Shown in pieces: positions 36,201-49,724 of a stretch of 64,000 nucleotides of DNA (position 1 is the stretch's first letter; each line of letters opens with the position of its first letter). The translations under genes were made by a program, and so were the position numbers. This stretch comes from Warburgia ugandensis (lineage: Eukaryota; Streptophyta; Magnoliopsida; Canellales; Canellaceae): the NCBI GenBank assembly GCA_035236585.1, contig CP141132.1:58935880-58999879 (forward strand), in the 5' to 3' direction. The notes beneath the pieces are model-generated. The model saw only the letters and a program-made list of their open reading frames with translations, did no database searches and had not been told where the DNA came from.

Positions 36201-38701
36201 AGATGCTCAAGCTAAATGTAAAAAATCATGCCAAAGGAATAATTCTAACTAGTTCCTTTTCAGTTTTTAGAGTCAATAACCATGATTTTTGCCCAAAGTA
36301 ACATAAGCGAGGATCATCAAATGAGCATGGTTTTGGGAGTCTATACAAAAATTGATGAACTAAGTGAATAAAAATGGTGCATACACATATTCACTTGAAA
36401 ATTAATAGTAAAATGAAAAATGCAAATGAAATGTCTGTTTGAACATTCCAAACAATTTATTTGGTGGACCTTGTTTCAAATGAATATAAAATTAAAACTA
36501 TCCATTAGATAATTCTAAGCCTTTGATTAGTGGAGGGATTGTTGAATAGACACCATGGCTCTCATTTTCAGACCACCCAGTTATACATTGAAAGCTAGAA
36601 GGCTTGCAATATTCAAATGTCTCCTACTTTTGTTTGCATGACTTATCAAAGGCATGACAAATGAGATAGACAATTTGGATCCTTGAAAAAGAATTAGCCC
36701 TAGTGGTAGTCTTGCTTGCTACTATTTTTCAAGTGAAAATATGCACATTTATCATCCAATAACTCTATTTTTATACTATTGTAAAACTTTATGCATGATG
36801 GATATGCATTTTTTCTATATTTTCAAGTAAATTATGAGTAGCTAGAAATATAAGTAGAGCTCAAACATAATATATCAAAACCATTGATGTGCTAGGCCTT
36901 TCCTACTGTTATGACACTCAGATATAAAAGTTCACCTTTTTGAATGATTCTAAGTCTTTGATTAGTTTGTGAAGCCTCTGCTAATCAATCTTGATAGTTT
37001 CTTTTTCTTTTTGTCATTTTAGAAATGAATTTGGGACTGACACTATGACCTCTCTATGTAGGCCCCATCTTTGAATTATCTGACCCACTCACGTTCTTTG
37101 TCCTCTTCTATTTAGACCACCTGAAATTTTTAATGTCCATTGAATGCTTCAAGCTACTTGTTTTCTTGATTGAAAAGTTTTTTCTGATCATGAGAAATTA
37201 ACTTTTTAACTCAAGAAACTAATAATTAGAAGCAACCAATGTGCATGTATCTTTGCAAGTAGCTTATCTAGATGAAGTGAAGAAGATAAATGTGTTAGAT
37301 TATCTAAAAATGGGATCTAGATAGAGGGGTCATAGAGTCGGTTTTGGAAGCTTAGTTCGACCCCCCATTTAAAAGCTACACTTACTATTGTTGGATGTGG
37401 AAATTTGTTGCATGGGTGACCCATAATATAGCAAACCCAACAAATTATTGTAGGGCAATGAGACACTAACATGTTGGTGATAAGATCCATTAGTTTTCCC
37501 ATCGACTTGGTGGTTTTTTTTTATAAAAATAGGGAGATCTTTTTTTTTTTTTGTTAAATTTTTTAGATGTCTTAATGATCTTTTGTAATATAATTTGCTA
37601 GAGAAGGATATTCCTTGTCATCCAATAAAATGCTACTTGTATTCTATCTTGGTTGACACTTCTTCTTTTTTTGCATCAACATTTCACAATTTAGATAGAC
37701 AATCAAACATATAGTTTCTACCATTCTCTTGATGTGTATGGATACACAATAGTGTTCAAAGGGTCTTTGAAATTATGTTTCGAAATTCTAATTGTATTAA
37801 GCCAATATTACAAAGTTTTAGAAGAAACCAAGGGGATTCATACTTGCAATTTGGCATTAAACCTTTTTAAAAATTTATAAAAATGCCACTAGCTGACAAA
37901 ACAATTTGTCAAATGTCCTAAACATGGAGTTTTCTTACTGGAGGTTTGGTTTTTAAGGATATGTCATCTTAAAATTTTTGAGCATTTAAAATGAAAGAAA
38001 TACCCTTGGTATTTGAGTTTTAGAAATTTGACCTAAGCTCTAAAAATATGATTTTGTATTAGGAGGTAAGAGTTTACATTTTTTCTCTTGTAATTAGTTC
38101 TTCAGACTATTTTTATTGAATTCAAATGTGGTATTTTTTTAATTATATTATAATATATTAAGTAAATAAATTTAAAATAATAATTTTATTTACTCAAATG
38201 GCATTATAATTAGGCTGCTAATCATAATTCATTATTTGCTATCTAAACAACTGATCTAAATAGATCGGATATGAAAGTTGCTGTATGGTGATTATCTAAT
38301 CTAAATTATACATATTTTAGGGCTAAAATACCCCAAAATATTTACTAAACTATAATTTTAGTGAGGGGTAAACAAATCAACTTATATATTAAATATTGAT
38401 GACATAAAATGTGAAGATTCTAATAAGAATTTAGAATTTCTAACCATATTTTGGTTTGCGTGTATGTGTGACACACGCACATGCAATTTTCATGTCATAC
38501 ATATACTTAAGGAAGCTTGAGTTAAACTGATTCAATATGGAAGCTCTAGAAAATAGCAATGATTTTCAAGCAAGGAATTACGTTCCTACTTAGACAGTTG
38601 TTCTATTTTACTCAATGAAGTCTTTTACTTATGCACATCTACTAAGATTTTGATTTGATATATATATATATATATATATCATTCAATGCAGTCTTTGAAC
38701 C

Positions 38702-38732
<31 letters not shown>

Positions 38733-40495
38733 ACTAATTTAAATGAAAAAACAGTGAGTGTTTGACAATTAGAATGTATAAAGCATAAGATTTTTTGCTT
38801 TCAATAACTCATCTTCAGGTGATGAAGGCTTTTAAGGTTTTTTTCTTGATAGATGCATCATCTAGATAACCCTTTCTTTTCTTTTTTTAACGGCATATAT
38901 TTAACCATATTTGGTTGATTAAGTTGAGACATTCAAACTTGACAACTTAGAACTAATGTTCGACTCTAGCTCTCATGCATAAATTTCTCTATCTTTGAGA
39001 TTTTAACCATTTGATTTGTTGTGCACTTATTATTGTCTGAACACCATTTCAATTGTATTTCCTAAACTTCAAACTTAAAGGCGGTGGCATTGAGCATCTA
39101 AGATTAGGCAAAAGGATGAATAGTTTGGATTACCAATGTTAGCAACCATAGGAACTATCATTCTTTTCCTGATTTATGAGTGCGTATATTCTAATTGAAG
39201 TACATTCATGGCCTCGATTCCAAGAATTAAGTGATGTAAGCTGCTTTCTTTGGGCTACTCTACTTGTAGGACTTACCACCAAAGAACATCTTCAATATTA
39301 TGTTTCTACTTGAATATATAAAGGATTTTCATTATAATTATGATTCTTAGTAATTATTTTGGGCCTAACATTCTCCAAAAATATTAGCAAAACTTAATGG
39401 TGTAGATAATCCCCCAACTGAACCAAACCAAATGGAATGGATACAGAATAGGATATGAATATCTAACCTACTATATGAGTACATATCCAAATCTATGAAA
39501 TTCATTGGAATACATACAGAATGATAGTGTCTAACCTAGTGAAAACCCTAATTGTAATGTATATAATTAAGTATCCTTTGTAGTGTGTTATATGGTGTAG
39601 TCTTTTGCTTGCTTATGGATGTTTTCAAGAAAAAGATTCCTCTTTTCTATTTTAAATATAAAAAAATGCCCCTAAGGGGCTTTTTTATCTTTGAAATGAG
39701 TGAAAACAATCTCAAGGAGAGTCTCTTGTGTTTAGAACTCCTTTCATGAATAGCCTTTCATATTGGGACTCTTTGAGTTTCCTTTTATATTAAAATACTT
39801 GGGTTTAGGACTATGAGCAATTGCTAATGGGGCGCCCCATCCATTCTTCAATTCCTATTTAAATTCAAAAAGGTAGAAAGAGAAAAAGGAAGTGGTGCCC
39901 ACTTTAACCAATAGAGCACATCTCCCTTCAAATTCTTTCCTCTTTCTTTCCTAAATTTTAAGGTTGCTCAGTCATCAAAATGGGGCACCCTATTTTTGTT
40001 GTAAAATCCCATTAAAAAAGAAAGAATCTAAAAGAGAGAGAATGGAAAGAAAAGGTAGGCCCACCTTGTGTCCGATCTCTTTATTCTTACTCAATCATAG
40101 TCATCAATTTGAAATCCTAAAGTTACAGCTAATTAAAAAATCATACTTTAGTTTTAAATTAAAATAATAGGGAGAAAGATGAGCCTACCCTAAAAGAGTT
40201 CTGTATATCTCTTTTTCACACTTTTCCTCTTTCCCCTAAAAGTCTAGGTTGTTGAACTAAAAGAGACGATGAGTATCTTTAAAGATTTGGACTCCTTCTA
40301 GGAGGAAAATAGCTTAGGAATGTGGGCCTCACTCATTAAAGAGTTTCCCACAAAATCCTAATTACTCCCTAAGTTTTAGAAAAAATCTAACTAGCAAATT
40401 CTCAGGATTTCCTATGTAAGAAAAAAAAGAAGGAGAGAAACAAGTAACTGGACCCACTTAGAGTCTAGACTCTCTAAGAGTCCTAACCCACTAGG

Positions 40496-40498
<3 letters not shown>
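36201..40498. other. No gene recognised
   Basis: AT-rich. (TA)n runs lie at about 38659-38679 and 38703-38727. A GC palindrome gcccctaaggggc flanked by A and T runs sits near 39667-39685. No coding motifs. Confidence 0.45.
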
Positions 40499-40584
<86 letters not shown>

Positions 40585-40606
40585 CTGTGTGTGTGTGTGT
40601 GTGTGT
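40499..40606. repeat. Compound microsatellite (CT)n-(AT)n-(GT)n
   Basis: CT units 40499-40562, AT units to about 40584, then TG units to 40606, without breaks other than single-base junctions. Confidence 0.96.
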
Positions 40607-41399
40607 TTTCTTTCCTTAACCTTCTTTCCCACTCATCATCCAGTCTTTCATCATCCTGTAACTCCTTACCGCTAGGACTCCTAGGAAACCTATAAATATC
40701 CCCTTCCTACCCAAATTCAAAATAGAGAAACATATACCTATAGACAAAAATAAAAGTCTGGATAGAGATGGAGAGAAAACTAAAGAGAACCCTGCCAAAA
40801 AAATTTTGAGAGATTTTTAAAGAGTCCAGAGAAATGTGATCTTCTTTCTTTTCTTTTCTTTTTCTACTTCTTGTGTTGTTCAAGTTTCTTTTTCTTTCAT
40901 GATAGAGATCACCATGTTAGAGGAAGATATTTATTTCTTCTATGTTTTAGCGCACTTCTACGGTAGTGCGAGGCATGCCTAGGAAATTTTTTGCTAAGGC
41001 TAGGATGTAGCAAACTTTTCTTTTGTGGGTAGCACTCACATGCCCCCAAAAGTTCACCTAATGGAAATCTCCCTAAAAAATTGCACGATGGGGCACACTA
41101 ACATACAAGACTAGACACCCACTTTCTTATGCTTCTCTCACTAAATTTTAGAGTCCTATGGTATGAAACTTATGTAGTTCTAGGATTCCTAAAGAGATCA
41201 AGATTCCCATAACTTTAAGACATAAAAATAAAACAAAGTTCTAAAGTTTAAATTAGACTTCTAAAGTTATAAGACTCTTGAAACCAGTCAATGTCTTATA
41301 ACTACAAGACACCTAAATCAAATTAGAGTTCTAAAGCCATGGGACTTCTAGAATTATTCAAAGTTATATAACCTTATGACTCCTTGCATGTTTTATAGT
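40607..41399. other. No gene recognised; start of degenerate repeat
   Basis: From about 41150, phrases such as agagttctaaag and ataagact begin to recur, grading into the array that follows. Confidence 0.4.
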
Positions 41400-42165
41400 C
41401 ATACATCTTAAGAACTCCTAAAGTGACTTAGAGTCTTACGACTTGTGTATTCTGATGCCAATTAGAGTCTTACATCCTAAGACATCTAAATCAATTCAAA
41501 GTTATATAGATTAGGACTTATAAAGTTAGTTAGAGTCCTATAGCATAAGACTTTTATATCCTTTCAAAGTCTTACAACTTAAGACTTCTAAAGCCAATCA
41601 AACTTTTACAACTCAAGACTTCTAAAGCAATTGAGAGTCCTATAGCTCAAGACTTATGAAGTAATCCAGGGTCTTACAACTCAAGACTTCTAGAGCCAAC
41701 CAAAGTACTACAACTATAATCTTAAAATCATTTAGAATCCTAAAATTAACTAGAGTCCTACTGCCATAAGACTTCTAAATCTAATCAAAGTCCTATGGCC
41801 TAAAACTCCTTAATCAACTACAATTTCAAAGACATTAGAGTCCTCAGACAAATGAAAGTCCTAAGATCTAAGATTCCTTAAATGATAATAGTTCTAGAGA
41901 CATTAAAGTCCTTAGATGATTAAAAGTCTTGAGACCTAAGAGTCCTTAATTGATGAAAATTCTAAAGACATTAGAGTCCTTAGATGATTAAAAGTTCTAT
42001 GAACTAAGAGTCATTAAAAGACTAAAATTCTAGAGACTTTGGAGTCCTTGGATGATTAAAACTCCTAAGATCTAATAGTCCTTAAACAACTAAAATTATA
42101 AAGACATTAAATGATTATAAATCCCAAGACCTAAAAGTCATACATCAATTGGGATTCTAAACTTA
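41400..42165. repeat. Degenerate 34-bp tandem array changing to 68-bp units
   Basis: The word aagactt(ct)aaag or a variant recurs at 41479, 41513, 41547, 41581, 41615, 41649 and 41683, always 34 bp apart, and again at 41768 and 41802. After this, gacattagagtcc(t) or a variant recurs at 41831, 41899, 41967, 42035 and 42102, spaced 68, 68, 68 and 67 bp, exactly twice the first period. This is a minisatellite with a higher-order form. Units are clearly diverged. Confidence 0.85.
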
Positions 42166-43119
42166 GTCTCTTGATGGATAAAATTTTCGTGACTAAGTCC
42201 TTAGAGGAAAAATTGGGTCTTACCAACTTGACAAGTCCCTATTCCCCTAAGTATTGAGAGTTCTCGCCAAAGGGTTTTTACCTGCTCAAAGAGCCCTAAA
42301 CTGTAAGGACTCTATATGGACCATGTCTATAAAAGATGTGCTACAAATCCAATACAGTTAATCCCTCATGCCCACTTGAAGTAAATGCAATTGTTATATA
42401 TGCTTTCTTCTCCAATATTGAACAACTAAAAGAATGCAAGATCTATGTCCAATATCGCTATCCAGCTCCTATATGTACAAGAAGAATATCACTACACACC
42501 TAAGGATATGGTAAAACTACTCACACCTAAATGGTTACATAGAGGGCACGCCAATGTTACAACAACTATTAGATAAAGAGGCTGTAAAAGCCACACACTT
42601 TAATCGAGCCAAAGAAACACTTTAAAAGATAGACCCAGTCAATTATCCACCAATTCATATCATAAAACTACATTAATAGCTAAATCATGTTGTGACACTA
42701 TTTTAAGGAAGTTCTAATCCAAAATTGGAACTATGACATAGAAAGATTGTGCTAGCCACAATTTTTTTGTTTCAATTAATGCTCAATAAACTTGTAATCA
42801 AGGTTCTTTTCCTTTACTTTATGTATTATACTCAAAGGAGATGTATTAATGACCTTAAGAGTTAAATGAATGTACTCACAACCACTTAACCTATTGAAAT
42901 ATAAATTAAACCCCCGATCTCTCCGAGGAAAATCAGCCTCCATTTTTCTTTGAGTGATTACTTATATCTACCATGTATAATGCAAAATTTGATGTGGACA
43001 ACAATATATTATTGATTTGATTTTCTTTAAAAAAAAATTGGATCTTCATTCCCTAGCAGATTGCATAATCAAATATCCTAACAAGTCGACACTGTTCTAA
43101 AAAGTTTTTCTAGAAGATC
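42166..43119. other. No feature recognised
   Basis: AT-rich; no coding or repeat motif could be named. Confidence 0.4.
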
Positions 43120-43390
43120 TAAGCCGTTCATCATGTTTGGCATAGAAAAATTATGTAACTGCAAAAAACAATGGATTTGGATGATCCTAGCTACTATTTT
43201 TGGGCCTCTAAAAAATGAAATAAAAATGGATGGTCATGATCTTTTGGCAAAGATACATAAGCTTAAAGAATTCAATGGGAAGGAAATTTCTTCTATAGCC
43301 CATCTAAGCCATTTAGAACATGATGAATGGCTTTGATCTACAAAACACTCTCACCATGAATGAAAAAGATAGTGTCTACTTCTTCGGACA
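43120..43390 (+). repeat. Dispersed repeat, copy 2
   Basis: ctaagccgttcatcatg, catctaagccatttagaaca, gaatggctttgatctacaaa and gatagtgtctact correspond to copy 1 at 36030-36200. An open frame across 43133-43336 belongs to this repeat and has no known domain. Confidence 0.5.
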
Positions 43391-44034
43391 CTTGTGAGTG
43401 TCTACCTATCATGGCCCAATATTATTTGCACTAGGGTGGTGGTAAGGAGAAAAGTATAGAAAGTGGAAACCCAGGATCCAGTAAGCCATAAGAGATCAAC
43501 ACTAATGAGCAACACAAGTTGGCATGGAATATATTACCATCTTGACAATACTTCTGAAATTTTGCTTGTAGAGTTGTCCTTGTTGGTGTAGGGATGATAG
43601 TAATTGATGCAAAGATTGAGATGCGCCGTTGTTATATCTTACAAAGATAACAAAGAGAGGACTGGTTTTGATTCCTTATGGCCCACCAAAGTTCTAAAAA
43701 CTTAGGGGGACCATGGATCTTTATTAAGCATTGTACACCATGGTGGAGGTGGTGAGAGTAGCAGAGATGATAACCAGTTTGGCTGTTTTACAATATTAGG
43801 TATAGTAAAGATTTAGGAGCTTATAAGTGTTGGGGGTGGCCTTGATGTGATGGGGATGGCTGTGGGGCTATTGATAAAGATGAATTTCACAATACAACTC
43901 AATTATGTCTTAAGTCTCTTCATTGACCCTATTGAAGACCCTATCATGGAAGACAAAATTTTCATATTCTAGGTGGAATCTAATAGGTAATTCATTCAAT
44001 ATGCATCAATGTAAGGGTGGCAACTAAAGACTGT
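43391..44034. other. No feature recognised
   Basis: No motif found. Confidence 0.35.
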
Positions 44035-44215
44035 TGGGCAAAAAAATCCCAGTATCTCAATGGTTGGTAAAAAGAGGCTCCCCTCTAGTTGATGCTAGGT
44101 CACAAGTTCGAGATCTGCTTCCTCCATCCCACTAGAGGATGGATAGATCTAGAGAGTGTGTTGGTGGTTTCTTTCTTAGTTCTTCATTTTGCTGATAGAG
44201 AAAAAAAAACATAGG
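44035..44215 (+). repeat. SINE-like sequence
   Basis: An A-box-like tggttggtaaa (about 44061) and B-box-like acaagttcgagatctg (about 44101-44117) occur with tRNA-like spacing, followed by an A-rich end near 44200-44210. No target duplication was identified. Confidence 0.35.
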
Positions 44216-44484
44216 AATGCACAGAGAATTTAGTTCATCAACCAAGATGATACTCCATGGCACAAAAGAGTAAATTTCAAGAAAGGCTACAATTTGAAAA
44301 AAGATTCAAAGCATTCACAATGTTGATCATAAGTTAGACCTTTGCCTTCAAATTTTCATCTATTGGATGATCCTGCCACATGTTTTCTTCACTTGTAAAC
44401 TACATGGTAAGTGACACTGTCCCCCTTCTTATTCTTTTTTTTTTTTTTTTCAACAAAGAATACCAAGCATACTATCTACCATGG

Positions 44485-44931
44485 TGTTAATGGTGCTTGA
44501 GATATGCTGACTATAAATGGCATGAAATGTGATCTGGCTTGAGATGAATTGAGCTAGGTTAAGATGATCAAATTTGGTATGCGATGAAATGATATGACTA
44601 AAACTATCACCTTAAGCTAGGTAGAAATGTTATGGAGGAGACATCATGAGAGGAGATGATCGTGATGAGTTGGAGGAAATTGTTGAGATGACTTGAAGTA
44701 GCTCATTTCCATCTCAAGCAAATACATGGTTGTAGTAAAATTTTGGGATGAGAAGAAATGATTCTCTTTTACACTAGTAGTGAGATGAGATGTCTTGAAA
44801 TAGAAATGGTATGCAAACCACTAATAGTGAACTAATATGAGAGTGGGATTTCACATCTCAACTCTAGCACCACTAAGAGTGAGTTGGGAAGAGATGATTT
44901 TCATCCCATCTCATCTCAAGCACCATTAACA
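44485..44931. mobile_element. MITE-like element with exact terminal inverted repeats
   Basis: GTTAATGGTGCTTGAGAT (44486-44503) and its exact reverse complement (44913-44930), with one more matching pair outside, bound 447 bp without coding potential. The interior is rich in gagatga/tcatctc words. No clear target duplication was found, so the class (PIF/Harbinger or other) is open. Confidence 0.6.
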
Positions 44932-47900
44932 GTGAGATGATGAGAAATTACTATAAAAACTTGTTTATTTTAGTTAATCTATGAAATATTAAATAAATTA
45001 CATACATTTGCCATGGTAGTATGTCAATGTCGAACATGCATCGTTAATCTTCATGTTTATTAAAAAAAAAAGCTTTCAGCCTTTTAACAAATCCTTATGG
45101 AAGGGATGATGGAACCGTAAATTCTAGTTGTCTTGCAAGGCTAATGCTTTCACCAAAGATTGTTATCTTTATAAATGCTACTATCAAATGTTTAATATTC
45201 TAAATTTTCAAAATTAAACTTTTAAAAATTATTGAGGGTAAAATAGTCTTTTTTACTTAATTATTATCTTTGCAAATAAAATATTTAAATGACATATTTT
45301 TAGGCAAAAATGTATCATTTATTATAATGATTAGTTAAGTTAGTGAGGATTATTTAGTTAAGTTAGTTGATAAGTTACTTAACTAAGTAGTTAAATTAAA
45401 TTAATTAATTAATAGTTTAACTAAGTTGCAAATTAGTTATAAGTTAGATATGAAATTATATAATAAAGATAAATTAAGTTAATAGCTATTAACTCTTAGA
45501 ACTATTAGAACTAGGTATTAATTGATTAGAATTAATTAGATTGAGAATGAAAAAAAAATGTATGTTTTGAAATTGATTCTAGATCTAAAAACCTTCTTAT
45601 CAATTGATTTTTAAATTTAAATTTAAAAATAATTTATACGTAAAATTTGTTTTTAAATCAGATATGGTAGTTAGTGCAATTCAACACATTTTTAATCATG
45701 GACGTTCAATTTAGATCATGAAGATATGACCATCCAAAAATTTAGATTTAAAAATGTTTTACAGTTAATTCAGATCTATAACTTAATTGAGAGTAAATAC
45801 TATAGCATTTAACTATAGGATCTTATCCAACATCTCTAAATAGTTAAGATTGTTGAGATTAAATCTAAGATGTTGCATTATTAATCTTCACAAGTGGAAA
45901 ATAAAGAGATCTAAAAAAAAAGAACTACAAGAGGAGATGTCGAGGAGATGTCCAATTAGACATCTCACTCTTATCATACATGAATTTCCTCTCTACAAAA
46001 TGCAAATCTCCAAATTCACAACTGAATCTAGAAAATCAAACCATTGATTTTAAGCGTGATTAATGTGAGATAGGATCATACTATTAAATAGACTTGAAAG
46101 CTTGAAAAAATCATGATTCAAAGACAGGCAAGTGTACTATGATTATATCTTAACACTATTCCATGATTTAGTTTCATTTATAATTAGATTTTAATGTGGA
46201 TATACGGCTAAAAATTAAATAATCTATATGTCATGATTTTGCTCATTAGATCTATATTTAAATGATATTTGAATTTTGTTTCATGCTTAATTTTAAATGT
46301 AGAAACTAGTTTGGTGATGATGCACATGCTAAAAATCATTGATCTTAAGATTTCATCTATTTTATGGTTGAATAATGATGATCGATCTATAGTTGATGAT
46401 CATAAATTTAGTAGTTAAGATCTATTTTTCTCATGATCTAAAGATGTTTTGAACAAATAAAATTTAGTTAAATGTATGTAGCTAGAATCATATAGTTGGT
46501 TTTGACTTATATTATCAAATTGTAGGTAAAGTTATAGTCTAGATTTCAATCACATATTGGCATGTTTATAACTTAAATTGATTAATAATTGAGATTGTTA
46601 GAATCGAGCCATGTGGGTGAGATCTAAATGGCCTAATCATCTACATGAAATAGAATAAAATTCTTAGATATATTCTTAGGACGTGTAAACTTAGATGTGT
46701 AAGATTGAAGAGTAATTCTTAGATGCGTGTCATCTAAAACCTAGGATTAAATGTTGAAGATTTAGGAAAAATCTTGGGATGCGTAATTTTTTATTTTATT
46801 TTAAATCTAAGATCACACAAGAGTTATACAAGATATTAGATGTAGAAAATTGAAGTTAAATCATTATATCTATAAAGATCTAGAATGTAAAATATACACA
46901 AGTGGACTAAACTATAGATCTAAATGTGTAAAGATTAGATCATCCAGATCACAACACCAAATGGTTAAGATCTAGATCTAAAGAAAAAGATTACATAATA
47001 TGTGTAGATCATATAAATAAACATATAAAATTTAGAGTAAACATTAGGTGTTAAATCAATCTATAAGATGTAACATTAGTATAAGATCTAAATTATGTGA
47101 AATCCAATCTCTATAATACATGAATGATATAAATATTAGAAAATCTAAGTTAAGAAAATGTTAGATCAATCCCATCTAAATGAGAAATAATGAAATTAGA
47201 AATAAATGAGTGTGATCAAATGGATCGGTCCTTAGATGGGATAAAAATACATATGTTGAATTTGATCTAAACCATCAGATGTGATCAATGTATAAAGATT
47301 GGAATGGATTATAAATAAGACATGTTTTCAATGTGTTTCTAAAATATTAGGAAAATCATGTTTAAGTTATTAAAGTTTCCAAAATTGTTAAAAAAATTAT
47401 TATTTATTAAAGTTGATTTTAAGGATTTAAAATATCTAAGTGGCTTTATTAAATGATTTTATTCAAAAATATTTGTAAAAATACAATTTTCAAATTAGGA
47501 TATTATGAAGTTTTCAAAAGAAATTTTATTAAGTAAAGAATTTAAATAATTAGAAAAGGATTTGAAATGTTTTGATGAAAATGGATTTTGAACAGTTTAT
47601 TATTGGACATTTAATGATATGTGATGCTTCAAAGCAAAATTTAGAAAGATTTATAAAGGTACGCAAAATTGAAAAGATTTGATAGGAATTGGAAAAGAGT
47701 TTTTTGAATTTTTGTGTGACATCTAGTTAGGTCTCATAAGCCCTTTTGTTTATTTGTTCCCAATTTTGGACCCTAGTCAGATGTTATTAGGGGTTTATTT
47801 ATTTTACTAGAGATGTTAGTAGAGAGTATTTGTTTGGACTTTGTCTAATCAATGGTGGTCATAGTAGATGACTTGTTTGAGATATACTTTAACAAAGGTC

Positions 47901-49673
47901 TTTGCTGAGACATGTTATGCCAATGAGGTTTCATGACTTTTGGCCTAAATTTATTTGGACTAGCGTCTAATAAACATTGGGTATTTGGGTCCACTTTATG
48001 AGATTTTAGGAAGTTATTTGTTGTCCTCTGCAATAGGTACTCTGAACCTCATATGATCAATGGAGTAGGGACTTTTCTAGACTTTTTGTCAATTGGTACC
48101 ACTTTAGTTTATCATGTTTGATGCACGGATGGATGTTTTGAGATTTGAGACATAATTGATATCTGAATATGTTCTAAATTTGAAAGCCATTTGATATTTG
48201 ACTTTGAATCACATATTACTTTATATGAAAATATTGTATTTTTTTATGCACACATGTTAGATATAGTTGAAAATCTATAAATTAAAATAAATAAATTATC
48301 ATATAAATAAAAGTAAAATATGCATATAATTATAATATAATTATCAAATGCGAGTTTGCTAAGATATATTTAATATATCAGATTAGAGGACTTAAGAAAA
48401 GAAGAGCAAAGTGAGAAAAAGCAATAAAAAGAAGAACATTGATTGATGAAGAAGATTTTATAGTGTTCCTTATTTAGTTTTTGAAGGACTTTTTATTAAT
48501 TAAAGTTTAAATTTTACCGAAAAGTTGCATGAACCTTTAATTGATATAGTATTGATATTTATTATTTATATCTTTACGAGATATGTATATTTATAACTGA
48601 TTTGATACCATAAGAATCTGTCACATCTATAACCCGAAATATATGCTTTTGCAATCTAAGGGTGTGATAAACTTTTTATTAACAATATAGTTGGAGATTT
48701 TAGAAACTTTTGGGAAAAGTCTTCTACATGATGTTACCATTATAACTAAGACCAATAGGATAAGGTTACTTCAATCACTTTATTGTCTCATTATCACATT
48801 AGGTTTTACAAATAGAGTAAACTTCTAAAGTGTAAATACAGAAGACATGTTGTAGTAATGTGGGTCACATCATAGGTTTGACTTTAAATATTTAACTTTC
48901 TTCCATTTGGCTCTCATTGACATGAAAAATTTCTTTTGACAAGACTTAAGTAATGAGACTTAACAGATTTATAAATGTACATTTAAAATGAGCTACCTTA
49001 TTCCACTAGTTATAAAATTTAAATAAAATAAAGTATCTTTATTGTAGGAATCATGGTGCTAGTTACCTTATTAGGCAAGAATTTTCCATGTATTATTGTG
49101 CAATTACTTTTTTTATTTGAATACTTTATTTTACATGATTCTTTATAATGAGCCAACAAATGCTCGTAGTTGGTGTTTAGCCTCATCTATCATAATTGAC
49201 AGTCATAAAATGAGAAAATAGTTGGCTTAAAGAATTATCATATGAATATAGCATGGTGATATTAAAAAATCATGGTGTACAAATGAGCAAGTAATAACTT
49301 TAATGAGAATGAAGATTTATGAAATCACATATGATCCAAATGCTCCCTAAATAGTTTAGGTATGAGCTCTAATGTCATGAGATCTGATATCATGAGTTTT
49401 GTCCTTTTATGTGTAACAAACACTAGATGATTATAAACATTCCCTTATACTTTAAGTACTTTGTCTATATTTTTATTTTGCCTCCCACTTTTATTGTTTT
49501 TAGACAATGATTTGTAGTGGAATTATTACACAGGCACTAATATACTACACTTAACAAGCATAATGTCATCCACATGTAGAAAAGATTTGCTTCTACAATC
49601 TTTAAGGTATACTTATTAATCTATGACATTCTCCATTAAAGAAAATGAAGAATTATTAGTGGAAAGCTAGTTT

Positions 49674-49675
<2 letters not shown>
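44932..49675. other. No gene recognised
   Basis: Strongly AT-rich with many gatct/aaatct words, similar in texture to the long LTRs at 32 and 57 kb, but no boundaries, duplications or coding motifs were found. Confidence 0.4.

Positions 49676-49719
<44 letters not shown>
49676..49719. repeat. (TG)n microsatellite
   Basis: About 22 uninterrupted TG units. Confidence 0.97.

Positions 49720-49724
<5 letters not shown>

Noticed and set aside
39660-39695. GCCCCTAAGGGGC palindrome with A and T runs, like a bacterial terminator
   Set aside because: The context is plant nuclear DNA with no bacterial or plastid gene nearby; most likely chance.
43133-43336. 67-codon frame considered as a small gene
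   Set aside because: It lies in the dispersed repeat also present at 36 kb and has no domain.
44932-48660. Suspected third long solo LTR
   Set aside because: The texture is similar (gatct-rich, AT-rich), but no TGTAAC/TCACA termini pair, duplication or shared conserved block could be located.
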